From contig JAYQMD010000001.1 of NCBI GenBank assembly GCA_038143535.1, forward strand, positions 496,001 through 560,000: 64,000 bases of DNA. Reading direction: 5' to 3'. The number at the start of each line of letters is the position of its first letter. Position 1 is the stretch's first letter. The notes under the pieces are model-generated. The model made no database searches. It saw only the letters and a program-made list of their open reading frames with translations, and was not told where the DNA came from. This DNA is from UBA7446 sp038143535. Lineage in GTDB: Bacteria; Bacteroidota; Bacteroidia; Flavobacteriales; Flavobacteriaceae. Below, piece after piece: positions 43,164-51,246 of this stretch. The position numbers were made by a program, and so were the translations under genes.

Positions 43164-43906
43164 TTGTTATGTGTTTTGTAAATAGATTGACTCAATGCAC
43201 GATACAATACAGCTTCTTCAGCCGACAAGATATCAATATGTTTTGACTGTGTCTTTTTGTCGTTTCGTATTGCTGGCCCGGTTTGCTGTTCTTTTACATT
43301 TGAATCAAGACTGCGGGAAAACGTCTCTTTGATAATCGGATGGAGCAAAGTATGGGGGAGCGCTCCATTTGAAGTGATTTCTTGGCTGATACCCAAAAGG
43401 TGGTTGCAAAAGTTATTTGCAAACACAGCTGCTGCATGGAGTTGCAGACGCTGTTTGGTAGTGACAAAATGAACTTCATTACTTAATTGCTTTGCAAGCT
43501 TTTTGAGTATGTCTAGATCAGTCTTGTCATTTGCCTCCAAACAAATGGGAATATTTTTCCAACTCAGTTTTTGGTCTTGTGAAAAACGTTGTAATGGGTA
43601 GAACACCCCGCTGCGTTTGTGGGGTGCCAACACATCTATTGGTTGGGCTGCGGCCGTATGCACCACCAAGGCGTTTGTTTCGAAGCTTTGTGCGACTTCC
43701 GATATGTAATCATCTGAAATGGCCAAAAGGCAAACATCCACTTCAATGTCATTTTGGAACCTATTAAAATAGGATGTGGTGTTTGCTAGTGACGGATTTT
43801 CTTTTCTGCCGATCCACTGCACACACGAAACAGCTTCTAATCCTTCAAAGGCTTTTAAAAAATGTGTGGCAAGGTTACCAGTGCCAAAAAGTGCTATTCG
43901 CATCAT
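43160..43906 (-). CDS. Rossmann-like and DUF2520 domain protein
   Basis: A 248-aa protein: N-terminal NAD(P)-binding domain (RIALFGTGNLATHFLKAF) and C-terminal helical DUF2520 domain (KQRLQLHAAAVFANNFCNHL). Homologues resemble 6-phosphogluconate dehydrogenase-like oxidoreductases; substrate unknown. Starts MMR; either Met is possible (43906 or 43903). A -7 box lies 4 nt upstream; it heads the operon with kdsC and maf. Confidence 0.87.
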   Translation of the reverse strand: MMRIALFGTGNLATHFLKAFEGLEAVSCVQWIGRKENPSLANTTSYFNRFQNDIEVDVCLLAISDDYISEVAQSFETNALVVHTAAAQPIDVLAPHKRSGVFYPLQRFSQDQKLSWKNIPICLEANDKTDLDILKKLAKQLSNEVHFVTTKQRLQLHAAAVFANNFCNHLLGISQEITSNGALPHTLLHPIIKETFSRSLDSNVKEQQTGPAIRNDKKTQSKHIDILSAEEAVLYRALSQSIYKTHNK

Positions 43907-43910
43907 TGTT

Positions 43911-43918
43911 CAAAATTA
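43911..43918 (-). promoter_or_regulatory. -7 element for the DUF2520 operon
   Basis: Minus strand TAATTTTG, ending 4 nt upstream of the ATG at 43906; leaderless layout. Confidence 0.4.
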
Positions 43919-43960
43919 CAAATAACTGCATACTTGTAAATGACTTTATGTGAATTTCAT

Positions 43961-43968
43961 TAGGTTTG
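43961..43968 (+). promoter_or_regulatory. -7 element for ndk
   Basis: TAGGTTTG, with a TTG 24 bp upstream (43934-43936); the spacing is slightly long. ATG 13 nt downstream. Confidence 0.45.
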
Positions 43969-43981
43969 CACAAAATTTGAT

Positions 43982-44401
43982 ATGAAAACAAATCAAACTT
44001 TCACGATGATCAAGCCCGATGCCGTCGGGGATGGTCACATAGGTGCAATATTGAACAAAATTGCAGAAGCAGGCTTTGCGTTCAAGGCATTAAAGATGAC
44101 ACGGTTGTCTAAATCGGCTGCGGAGGCTTTTTATTCTGTTCACAGCGAACGTCCATTTTTTAACGAGTTGGTTTCCTTCATAACCAGTGGTCCTATTGTA
44201 GCAGCGGTGCTAGAGAAAGACAATGCGGTTGATGATTTTCGTGCCCTAATCGGTGCTACCAACCCTGAAGAAGCAGCAGCAGGAACCATCCGTAAATCAT
44301 TTGCTACTTCTGTCGGAAAGAATGCTATACACGGTTCTGACAGCAATGAAAATGCAGCAATTGAGATTGCTTTTCACTTCACAGAAAGCGACCAGTTTTA
44401 A
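43982..44401 (+). CDS. ndk: Nucleoside diphosphate kinase
   Basis: A 139-aa enzyme balancing NTP pools through a phospho-histidine. TFTMIKPDAVGDGHIGAIL at the start and the active-site NAIHGSDSNENAA (catalytic His) near residue 115 are clear. Normal length. The 3' end overlaps the convergent DUF721 gene by 4 bp. Confidence 0.97.
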   Translation: MKTNQTFTMIKPDAVGDGHIGAILNKIAEAGFAFKALKMTRLSKSAAEAFYSVHSERPFFNELVSFITSGPIVAAVLEKDNAVDDFRALIGATNPEEAAAGTIRKSFATSVGKNAIHGSDSNENAAIEIAFHFTESDQF

Positions 44402-44694
44402 CACAAGACCAATTTCGTAATACAATTTTTTTCTAGGCCCTCATTAAGCATGACAATGATATTGTCTTTGCCGTAATTAAGTTCCTCGCGAAGTACAGAT
44501 GAGGTAAGACTTACGTATAACGTATCACCTACCAATTTAACTGATGTGGTATATGCCTGTACCCCAGAACCCATAAGTTCAGCCCACAAAGCCCCTGCCT
44601 TGACATTGTCAAGGCCCTTTTCGAGTTTGTTTGCAGCCTTAAACTGACGCAGCACGTTTTCTATAGGTTGGGGTTCATCTTTTCGTTTACTCAT
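44398..44694 (-). CDS. DUF721 domain protein
   Basis: A 98-aa protein with NVKAGALWAELMGSGVQAYT and LYVSLTSSVLREELNYGKDN, fitting DUF721 (DciA-like fold without the rest). In several bacteria DUF721 proteins (DciA) load the replicative helicase DnaB, and it lies in the recF block, though that role for this short form is inferred. Overlaps the lipoprotein gene by 4 bp. Confidence 0.85.
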   Translation of the reverse strand: MSKRKDEPQPIENVLRQFKAANKLEKGLDNVKAGALWAELMGSGVQAYTTSVKLVGDTLYVSLTSSVLREELNYGKDNIIVMLNEGLEKNCITKLVLC

Positions 44695-45092
44695 GGTTGA
44701 TATTTTACATAATGAAAGACGACACCTCGAGTATCTTTTAACTTTAATTTATCAGCTGTTAGAGTTGTGATTTCTTCTTGCCAGCTTTGGTTTTGTTTGT
44801 TGTAAGTAATAATGCATTTTTTTCCCAAAAAACCAATACGGAACGGCACAAAATCATTTGAGCTATTGAACTGCTTGTTGAACAGGGGTTTTAGTTTTTT
44901 TCTAATCCCTTTTTGGTCTTTGAGCTCAAAAAAATCAACATCAATAGTGGAATTGTATTGTTTTTCTTCGCCGCTTGGCGACACCGCTTTGTCAATACAC
45001 CAATAGCCATTAAGTTGATCTAGATCTGCAGGCTTTACATCGAGATTACAGCTTATTAAAAGCAAACACAAAAGGGGGTATGCTTTTCTCAT
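44691..45092 (-). CDS. Small lipoprotein of unknown function
   Basis: A 133-aa protein with a lipoprotein signal (LLLISC, Cys at about residue 15) and then PADLDQLNGYWCIDKAV, a beta-rich pattern resembling lipocalin-like (DUF4488-like) folds. Function unknown. It is between recF and DUF721 with 4-bp overlaps at both ends. Confidence 0.78.
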   Translation of the reverse strand: MRKAYPLLCLLLISCNLDVKPADLDQLNGYWCIDKAVSPSGEEKQYNSTIDVDFFELKDQKGIRKKLKPLFNKQFNSSNDFVPFRIGFLGKKCIITYNKQNQSWQEEITTLTADKLKLKDTRGVVFHYVKYQP

Positions 45093-46177
45093 AACTGATG
45101 TAGTTTGAAGGCTTGTTCTGTTTTTTTCATAACAGCTTCTGTCCGTTCTGAATGGGTATCGGTTATAAAGAGTTGACCAAAAGAGGATTCGTTTACCAGA
45201 TTGACTATTTTAGAGACACGCTCTTCGTCTAGCTTGTCAAAAATATCATCCAAAAGTAGGAGGGGTGTCAACGTTGTAATTTGTTTTAGCATATCAAATT
45301 GTGCCAATTTTAGTGCAATTAGCAGCGATTTACGCTGTCCTTGGCTGCCAAATTTCTTGATGGGATATCCCTCAATCTCAAACACCAAATCGTCTTTGTG
45401 GATACCCACGGTGCTGAATTGTGCCATGCGGTCTTGAGTGGCTGCGTTTTCGATTAATTTGCTGAAATCTTTGTCCAAAAGTTGACTTTGATAGGATACG
45501 CTCACGTTTTCTTCAACACCACTTATGGCGGCATATCGCTTTTTAAACAGAGGTTCAAAGATGGACAGGTATTCGACTCTCGTTTGGTAAATGGGTGATC
45601 CGAGAGATGCCAGTTGTTCGTTGTAGATTTCTAATGTTTCATTTGCACCCTGTCCATACCGCCCCATTTGTTTTAGTAGGGCATTGCGTTGTTGTAGTAT
45701 TTTTTGATACTGGATAAGCTGATGCAAATAGGTCTTATCGGCTTGTCCAATCAGGCGGTCGATAAAGCTCCTTCTGCTTTGGCTGCCTTCGTTGATTAGG
45801 TCTGCGTCAGCGGGAGAAATCATTACGGTTGGTAGGAGGCCAATGTGTTCGGATAGCTTTTTGTATTTCTTGCCGTTGCGAATAAATACTTTGGAGGCTT
45901 CGCGTTTGAGCAGACATTCGATTCGTTCCATGCGGTCATCGCGCTCAAAGTTTCCTTCAACTCTCATAAAGTCGGCCTCATGTTGTATCGTGTGGGCGTT
46001 TACAGCCGAAAAATAGCTACGGCCCATGGCCAAATGATAAATGGCATCTAGCGTATTGGTCTTTCCTTTTCCATTATTTCCAACAAAACAATGAATAGGT
46101 GCATCGAATGTATAACTTACATTTGATACATTTTTATAGTTGGTAATCTGGATAGCGTTAAGACGTAAACTGCTCAT
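45089..46177 (-). CDS. recF: DNA replication and repair protein RecF
   Basis: A 362-aa SMC-like ATPase that helps load RecA at gaps. Walker A GNNGKGKTNTLDAIYHL, the signature FGSQGQRKSLLIALKLAQF and Walker B PLLLLDDIFDKLDEER are all present. Typical RecF length. Its end overlaps the lipoprotein gene by 4 bp, so lipoprotein, DUF721 and recF are one transcript. Confidence 0.96.
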   Translation of the reverse strand: MSSLRLNAIQITNYKNVSNVSYTFDAPIHCFVGNNGKGKTNTLDAIYHLAMGRSYFSAVNAHTIQHEADFMRVEGNFERDDRMERIECLLKREASKVFIRNGKKYKKLSEHIGLLPTVMISPADADLINEGSQSRRSFIDRLIGQADKTYLHQLIQYQKILQQRNALLKQMGRYGQGANETLEIYNEQLASLGSPIYQTRVEYLSIFEPLFKKRYAAISGVEENVSVSYQSQLLDKDFSKLIENAATQDRMAQFSTVGIHKDDLVFEIEGYPIKKFGSQGQRKSLLIALKLAQFDMLKQITTLTPLLLLDDIFDKLDEERVSKIVNLVNESSFGQLFITDTHSERTEAVMKKTEQAFKLHQL

Positions 46178-46247
46178 AAAACAACTTAAATTTAAGAAGC
46201 ATCCAAAATAAACATTTTGGCAGCAAGGTGTATTGCAATAAAAATTT

Positions 46248-46255
46248 TATTTTTG
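46248..46255 (+). promoter_or_regulatory. -7 element for the TPR/ribH operon
   Basis: TATTTTTG; ATG 18 nt downstream. The TTG candidates upstream are at 12 or 28 bp, neither ideal. Confidence 0.35.
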
Positions 46256-46273
46256 CATCCATAACATTTTAAA

Positions 46274-47029
46274 ATGGCTACTTATAAAAAACGCGGAGGT
46301 AAACCAAAAATGCCCCAACAACATTCACCAGAGCAAGAGAGTGTAACAGCTGAAGTATTTTCAACGCTTGACACTTCTGCAGGTCGTGCAGAGGCTTGGG
46401 TGTCTCGAAACCAGAACTATATCCTATCCTTTATTGGCCTCGTGGTCGTTGGTGTATTCGCTTATTTAGGCTATGAAAACTATGTGGCTAAGCCCAAGCA
46501 AGAGGAGTCTACCAACATCATGGCACAGGCGCAAGCCTACTTTAACGAAGCAATGGAAGATCCAACCTTGCAAGATTCTTTGTTTGTACGCGCTCTTGAA
46601 GGAGACGGCCAAAACCCTGGATTTATTGAAATCATCAATAGCTATGGTGGTTCTGCTTCTGCTGAAATTGCCACTTACAACGCTGGCATGATATATCTTC
46701 AGCGCGGCGAATACGATTTATCCATTAATTATTTGGAAGATTTTTCTGCTAACGACCCCATATTGGGCGCACTTGCGCTAGGAGGAATCGCAGATGCATT
46801 CACTGAGCTAAACCAGTTAGAAGATGCGTTAGTCTACTACAAAAAAGCAGCTAATTATGCAGACAACGATCTGACAACGCCTCGTTTTTTACTTAAAGGC
46901 GCTCAGGTAGCCTTAAGTTTAGATTCCAAGTCCGATGCTGTATCCATGCTTGAGACCTTAGCGGCAGACTATGCGGCAACTCCTCAGGCAACACATGTTG
47001 AGGTACTATTAGCTCAAGCCCAAAACTAG
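46274..47029 (+). CDS. Membrane-anchored TPR protein (YfgM-like)
   Basis: A 251-aa protein: basic N-terminus, one transmembrane segment (residues ~56-72, SFIGLVVVGVFAYLGYE) and a periplasmic helical part with TPR-like repeats (YDLSINYLEDFSANDP, EDALVYYKKAANYADN). Similar YfgM-like anchored TPR proteins occur in Bacteroidota next to ribH. Function unknown; possibly a chaperone scaffold. ribH begins 1 bp after its stop. Confidence 0.82.
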   Translation: MATYKKRGGKPKMPQQHSPEQESVTAEVFSTLDTSAGRAEAWVSRNQNYILSFIGLVVVGVFAYLGYENYVAKPKQEESTNIMAQAQAYFNEAMEDPTLQDSLFVRALEGDGQNPGFIEIINSYGGSASAEIATYNAGMIYLQRGEYDLSINYLEDFSANDPILGALALGGIADAFTELNQLEDALVYYKKAANYADNDLTTPRFLLKGAQVALSLDSKSDAVSMLETLAADYAATPQATHVEVLLAQAQN

Positions 47030-47030
47030 T

Positions 47031-47498
47031 ATGGCGACGGCAAAACACGGTCCTTTGAATTTGGATGCGGTGCCTAGCGCAGCTGCCCTTCGATTTGCCG
47101 TTGTTGTCTCTGAATGGAATGCTGAAATAACAGAAAATTTATATCAAGGCGCCCACGCTGTACTTGATCAAAAGGGATGTTCTGACATTCAGCGCATAGA
47201 TGTTCCGGGCAGTTTCGAATTGGTTTATGGATGCAAAGCAGCCATGCATGCAGGCTTTGATGCTGTTATTGCACTAGGCAGTGTGATAAGAGGAGAAACA
47301 GCTCATTTTGATTATGTGTGTGCAGCCGTGGCTACAGGAATTAAAGACCTTAATCTTCAAGGCAAATCGCCCGTTATTTTCGGAGTACTTACCGATAATA
47401 CCTTGTCACAAGCACAAGCCAGAAGCGGTGGAAAGCTAGGGAATAAGGGTGCAGAAGCTGCTGTTGCTGCCATAAAGATGGCTACACTTACTATTTAA
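47031..47498 (+). CDS. ribH: 6,7-dimethyl-8-ribityllumazine synthase
   Basis: A 155-aa enzyme of riboflavin synthesis, catalysing the penultimate step. FAVVVSEWNAEITENLYQGA, VPGSFELVYGCKAAMHAG, IALGSVIRGETAHFDYV and PVIFGVLTDNTLSQA are the family motifs; the catalytic-region His is in TAHFDY. It forms part of an operon with the TPR gene, and converges on crtZ with an 8-bp overlap. Confidence 0.96.
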   Translation: MATAKHGPLNLDAVPSAAALRFAVVVSEWNAEITENLYQGAHAVLDQKGCSDIQRIDVPGSFELVYGCKAAMHAGFDAVIALGSVIRGETAHFDYVCAAVATGIKDLNLQGKSPVIFGVLTDNTLSQAQARSGGKLGNKGAEAAVAAIKMATLTI

Positions 47499-47937
47499 AA
47501 TACTTTAAGGGAACCCACAACATACCAAAACACTCTCGTTTTGCTTTACCAAGGTGTTTGTGGTGGATTTTGTGCGCGCGCCTTACGCCTCGTGCATAGC
47601 GATTGTTGGCATTACGCGAGATTTTAAATCGCTGATGAATAAAAATATCATGCACCATAAAGTAGGCCAATCCATATGTAAAGATACCTATACCGATGGC
47701 TAGTCCTGGCGTAAAACCATATTCTCCCCATAAAATTACGCAACCCATGCTTACGACTGCATAAAAGATAAAAAACAAGTCATTGCGTTCAAACCAAGAG
47801 TTGTGGTCTTTGTGGTGGTGGTCTTTGTGAAGCGACCAAAGGAAGCCATGCATGATATATTTATGGCTAAACCAAGCCATAAACTCCATTATAAAAAACG
47901 TTAAAAAAAATACACCAATTTGAGCAATCAGGGACAT
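47491..47937 (-). CDS. crtZ: Beta-carotene hydroxylase
   Basis: A 148-aa non-heme di-iron membrane enzyme that hydroxylates beta-carotene to zeaxanthin. The His boxes are visible: HKYIMHG, HKDHHHKDH, HDIFIHQRF and RRAHKIHHKH, with membrane segments between. Short fatty-acid-hydroxylase-type form common in flavobacteria. Follows crtB by 9 bp on the minus strand; crtI and a lycopene cyclase are not present nearby. Confidence 0.92.
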   Translation of the reverse strand: MSLIAQIGVFFLTFFIMEFMAWFSHKYIMHGFLWSLHKDHHHKDHNSWFERNDLFFIFYAVVSMGCVILWGEYGFTPGLAIGIGIFTYGLAYFMVHDIFIHQRFKISRNANNRYARGVRRAHKIHHKHLGKAKRECFGMLWVPLKYFK

Positions 47938-47946
47938 GGTTTTAAC

Positions 47947-48786
47947 TTATAGTAAATTAAATTGATAACGTATAAATGAACGCGCCAACACATCTGCTTT
48001 TTGATAATTCGGAACGCGAATTCGCTTTGATTTTATCTGCATTGAAGGAGTTTTTTTAAGTTTTTTGAGCAGGCGTAAATAATATTTATATGCCGTATAA
48101 ACACCAAGTTTAGCATCATCTGGCAATTGAAAAACTCCCTTTAATCCAGCTTTGAAGTCAGCTTCAATTTCGTCGATTATGGCCTGTTTTGAACCCTCAT
48201 CAAAAGCGTTCATGTCAACATTAGGAAAATAGGAGCGTTTGAGATGTTCGTGATCCGCTTTCAGATCCCTTAGGAAATTAACTTTTTGAAACGCCGAACC
48301 CAAACGCATGGCAGAACCTTTTAATGATTCGAATAGGGTGTCGTCTCCTTTGACAAAAACTTTTAAGCACATAAGACCTACTACATCTGCAGAGCCGTAT
48401 ATATACGCTTTATATTCTTCGTCACTCAAATATGTTTTTTTAGATAAATCCCATTGCATGCTTTGCATAAAAGCATTTATGTATTCACGGTCAATGTTGT
48501 AGCGGTGTACCGTTTCTTGAAAGCTATTTAGAATAGGATTTAGGCTAATTTTTTCTGTCAACGCTTCCTCTAACGATCGATCAAAGCGGGCAAACAATTC
48601 CGATTTATTGTAATCGTGAAAGGAATCCACAATTTCATCAGCGAAACGGACAAAACCATAAATATTGTAAATGTCTTGACGAATTTCGCTTGAAAGTATG
48701 CGGGTTGCAAGTGAAAAGGACGTACTGTAAGATTCAGTAACGAGTTTACTGCTCTGATGAGAAACTTGATCGAATAGCGCTTTCAT
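47947..48786 (-). CDS. crtB: Phytoene synthase
   Basis: A 279-aa squalene/phytoene synthase condensing two geranylgeranyl diphosphates. Both aspartate-rich motifs are present: D50EIVD54 in RFADEIVDSF and D174LKAD178 in NFLRDLKADHE; QWDLSKKTY is between them. Length normal. It lies about 80 bp downstream of the MerR-type regulator; a weak promoter may lie in that gap (TATATTTA at 48807-48814, minus strand). Confidence 0.93.
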   Translation of the reverse strand: MKALFDQVSHQSSKLVTESYSTSFSLATRILSSEIRQDIYNIYGFVRFADEIVDSFHDYNKSELFARFDRSLEEALTEKISLNPILNSFQETVHRYNIDREYINAFMQSMQWDLSKKTYLSDEEYKAYIYGSADVVGLMCLKVFVKGDDTLFESLKGSAMRLGSAFQKVNFLRDLKADHEHLKRSYFPNVDMNAFDEGSKQAIIDEIEADFKAGLKGVFQLPDDAKLGVYTAYKYYLRLLKKLKKTPSMQIKSKRIRVPNYQKADVLARSFIRYQFNLL

Positions 48787-48865
48787 ATTTTTTGCCTTGA
48801 TGCTTGTAAATATAAAATAATTATCGAGTCAATTTAAAATAAGGGCATAAAATGTTTATTATAAG

Positions 48866-49771
48866 CTAAACGACATTCAACGCATAAATCACATCATCAA
48901 TAGAATTAAATATACGCATTTTATCAGGCATTTCATCTGAAATGAACTGAACTTGATAGCCTAAAATCCACAGTTCACTATCAATATTTTCAATGATTTC
49001 TGAATTAAAAGTATTTAAATATGATTCAATTTTGTCTTGCGCAGGCTCAATAGTGAAATAGGAAATAAACGTTATGGGTTCACCTATGTCGATTAGATTG
49101 CTTAAACTTTCAATTGGAACGGACTGCCCTAAGAACACACATTGGAAACCATTGTTAAGCACCTCGTATTGCAGGTACAATAACCCTAACTCGTGAATTT
49201 CATTATCCGGCAGAAATAAAACAAATCTTCGATCTGTTCTGCGTGTAGAATTTTGCTGCAAATCCTCGCACATGGCGTGAATTTTTTGCTTTATTAAGCT
49301 CGTAATAAAATGTTCGTGTGACGGACTGATGGAATTTGTTTGCCACAATACGCCCAATTCGTTCATTAATGGAACAAACACATTTTTAAATATTTCACTA
49401 AATGAAAACTGTTCCAATAAATCGTTAAAGGTTTTCGTAAACAAACGTTGATCGAAATTAATCATGGCTAGTTTAAACAAGCCTAAAGACCAATCGTCTG
49501 CGTTTTTGTTTATGGTGAGCTTATGAACGTTTTCATTTATTTCTTGATGACTAAGAGATGCTATTTTAGAAATCTTATAGCCATTATTGTATAAAAGGGT
49601 GACGTTGAGTAATTTTTGAAGATTTTCAAGATTGTAGAGGCGTATGTTGGTATTGGTTCGTTCGGGCTCAAATAGGTTGTAACGCTTTTCCCATATACGG
49701 ATGGTGTGTGCCTTAATCCCTGAAAGATGCTCCAGGTTTTTGATACTAAAATTACTTTTAACGCGATCCAT
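48866..49771 (-). CDS. CarH-like MerR regulator with B12-binding domain
   Basis: A 301-aa protein: MerR-type HTH (residues ~8-75, KNLEHLSGIKAHTIRIWEKR), a helical bundle and a cobalamin-binding Rossmann domain. The photoreceptor signature Wx9EH is exact (Trp143, Glu153, His154) and the lower-ligand motif ExHxxG is EIHELG (His193, Gly196). In CarH/LitR proteins coenzyme B12 bound in the dark holds a DNA-binding tetramer which light breaks, releasing target genes. crtB and crtZ lie directly downstream. An inverted repeat overlaps its own -7 region, so autorepression is likely. Not experimentally known for this gene. Confidence 0.9.
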   Translation of the reverse strand: MDRVKSNFSIKNLEHLSGIKAHTIRIWEKRYNLFEPERTNTNIRLYNLENLQKLLNVTLLYNNGYKISKIASLSHQEINENVHKLTINKNADDWSLGLFKLAMINFDQRLFTKTFNDLLEQFSFSEIFKNVFVPLMNELGVLWQTNSISPSHEHFITSLIKQKIHAMCEDLQQNSTRRTDRRFVLFLPDNEIHELGLLYLQYEVLNNGFQCVFLGQSVPIESLSNLIDIGEPITFISYFTIEPAQDKIESYLNTFNSEIIENIDSELWILGYQVQFISDEMPDKMRIFNSIDDVIYALNVV

Positions 49772-49808
49772 TTGTTTAATGTTTTACAAACACTATTAAA
49801 CAAAATTA
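49772..49808 (-). promoter_or_regulatory. Operator-like inverted repeat and -7 box of the CarH-like gene
   Basis: Perfect 9-bp arms TTGTTTAAT (49772-49780) and ATTAAACAA (49795-49803). The core is TTGTTTAA-N16-TTAAACAA. The distal arm overlaps a -7 box TAATTTTG (minus strand, 49801-49808), and the proximal arm touches the start codon. The same core and spacing occur before the photolyase operon at 40244-40275. Confidence 0.7.
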
Positions 49809-49856
49809 CAAAAAAAAAAGATATAAAGAGCTGAAAATAAAAGAAATAAAGAAAAG

Positions 49857-49942
49857 TGCGCACGAGAGGAATCGAACCTCCACGGGATTTAACTCCCACT
49901 AGGCCCTCAACCTAGCGCGTCTACCAATTCCGCCACGTGCGC
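49857..49942 (-). tRNA. tRNA-Leu (anticodon GAG)
   Basis: An 86-nt tRNA with a long variable arm typical of Leu. Acceptor GCGCACG pairs with CGTGCGC; anticodon stem/loop CTAGG TTGAGGG CCTAG gives GAG; T arm GAGG TTCGATT CCTC. CCA not encoded. First of three minus-strand tRNAs. Confidence 0.95.
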
Positions 49943-49957
49943 TTTTGAATGAGGTAG

Positions 49958-50030
49958 TGACTTGGCTGGGGTTCGAACCCAGGACCCTCTCCTTAAAAGG
50001 GAGATGCTCTACCAGCTGAGCTACCAGGTC
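49958..50030 (-). tRNA. tRNA-Lys (anticodon TTT), copy with acceptor mismatch
   Basis: A 73-nt tRNA with anticodon loop CTTTTAA. Acceptor GACCTGG faces CCAAGTC, so C4 meets A69, a mismatch absent from the neighbouring copy. Otherwise all arms pair. The rest of the gene is identical to the copy at 50037-50109. Confidence 0.92.
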
Positions 50031-50036
50031 TCTTTG

Positions 50037-50109
50037 TGACTTGGCTGGGGTTCGAACCCAGGACCCTCTCCTTAAAAGGGAGATGCTCTACCAGCTGAGC
50101 TACCAAGTC
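50037..50109 (-). tRNA. tRNA-Lys (anticodon TTT), intact copy
   Basis: 73 nt, acceptor GACTTGG/CCAAGTC fully paired. Repeats the first copy at a 79-bp period; the only difference inside the tRNA is base 4. Confidence 0.95.
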
Positions 50110-50168
50110 AAAATTTGAAGGTGCAAATATAGGCGCATTTTGATGATTATTCAAAGATTAAATTACCC

Positions 50169-50176
50169 TAAATTTG
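50169..50176 (+). promoter_or_regulatory. -7 element for aroK
   Basis: TAAATTTG; the ATG follows 21 nt downstream. TTG at 50140-50142 is 26 bp upstream, beyond the usual 17-23 bp. Confidence 0.4.
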
Positions 50177-50197
50177 CAACCTGCAATACTTTAAAAT

Positions 50198-50737
50198 ATG
50201 GCAACTTTTTTTTCTAACCCTAACTCAATCGTATTAATAGGGTACATGGGCAGCGGTAAGTCTACGGTAGGACGTAAGCTTGCACAGAAACGTAACCTCT
50301 TATTTGAAGACCTAGACGATGTTATTGCCCATGATGCAGCTGCTTCAATTCCTGAACTGTTCATTGAAAAGGGCGCCAAATCTTTTAGGGAATTAGAACA
50401 CCAAACACTTAAAAAAGTACTTAAAAGTGCTAACAATAAAGTCATTTCTTTGGGCGGTGGCGCTCCTTGTTATTACGACAACATGGCACTTGTGGCGGCC
50501 ACTACTCCGCATGTTTTTTATTTCAATGCATCCCATAAGACCTTAGCGCAACGCCTTTTTCCTGAAAAAAAAGGCCGTCCTTTAATTGCACATGCCGAGA
50601 CGGAGGAAGCCTTGCAATCGTTTATTGCGAAGCATTTGTTTGAACGTCAAAGCTTTTACAGGCAAGCCAATCACATTATTTCAGTAGACAACAAATCGAT
50701 TGAAACGGTAGTGGCAGAAGTTGAAAAATTAATCTAG
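50198..50737 (+). CDS. aroK: Shikimate kinase
   Basis: A 179-aa enzyme phosphorylating shikimate to shikimate-3-phosphate. P-loop VLIGYMGSGKSTVGRKLA, shikimate-binding D-x-D in LFEDLDDVIA, SFRELEHQTL and SLGGGAPCYYDN, LID region KKGRPL. Normal length. The 3' end overlaps the convergent phosphoribosyltransferase gene by 9 bp. Confidence 0.95.
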   Translation: MATFFSNPNSIVLIGYMGSGKSTVGRKLAQKRNLLFEDLDDVIAHDAAASIPELFIEKGAKSFRELEHQTLKKVLKSANNKVISLGGGAPCYYDNMALVAATTPHVFYFNASHKTLAQRLFPEKKGRPLIAHAETEEALQSFIAKHLFERQSFYRQANHIISVDNKSIETVVAEVEKLI

Positions 50738-51223
50738 TACTGCAGTAAAACCGTTGGGACCCACCTGAACAGCTACATTCTCGTTTATAGAAGTTGACAG
50801 TGATACTCCTTTAAAATCGGCTTTAATGGGAAATTTCTTGTGGTTTCTGTCAAGCAATACAGCTGTTTTGCACTGCTTAAGCGGCACGTTTAAAAAATGT
50901 CTCGCAGCATATATTAAGGTTGTTCCTGTGTGGAGCACGTCATCGACCATCACAACCGATTTGTTTGTGTATTCTTTTGCAGCAAGTGTAGTCTGAATGG
51001 GATTAAGCGGATTTTTTTTATCTATTTTGACCTCACAACTTAAAATTTCTTTTGAAGAATTGGCTTTTAAGTGGTGAACAATACGTTCAGCTACTGCATA
51101 ACCATTGGCAACGATACCAGCAACAATGATGGTTTGGTTCTCTCCATTGGCTTCAAGAATCTGATAAGCGATGCGTTCCAGCTTGTGCTCAATTTGTTCC
51201 GATGTCAAAATGATTTCACTCAT
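50729..51223 (-). CDS. Phosphoribosyltransferase-domain protein
   Basis: A 164-aa type I PRTase with the PRPP loop VVMVDDVLHTGTTLIYAARH. Substrate base unclear: the size and context (PyrR/xanthine-type) do not settle it. An orotate or uracil role cannot be assigned. The start MSEIILT at 51223 is chosen over an in-frame codon 5 residues upstream. Confidence 0.85.
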   Translation of the reverse strand: MSEIILTSEQIEHKLERIAYQILEANGENQTIIVAGIVANGYAVAERIVHHLKANSSKEILSCEVKIDKKNPLNPIQTTLAAKEYTNKSVVMVDDVLHTGTTLIYAARHFLNVPLKQCKTAVLLDRNHKKFPIKADFKGVSLSTSINENVAVQVGPNGFTAVLD

Positions 51224-51246
51224 AGCACAAAAATACACAATATACC

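Noticed and set aside
48807..48832. Possible promoter for crtB (TATATTTA with CAA/TTG 15 bp away)
   Set aside because: The last base of the -7 box does not match TAnnTTTG and the spacer is short; mentioned only in the crtB entry.
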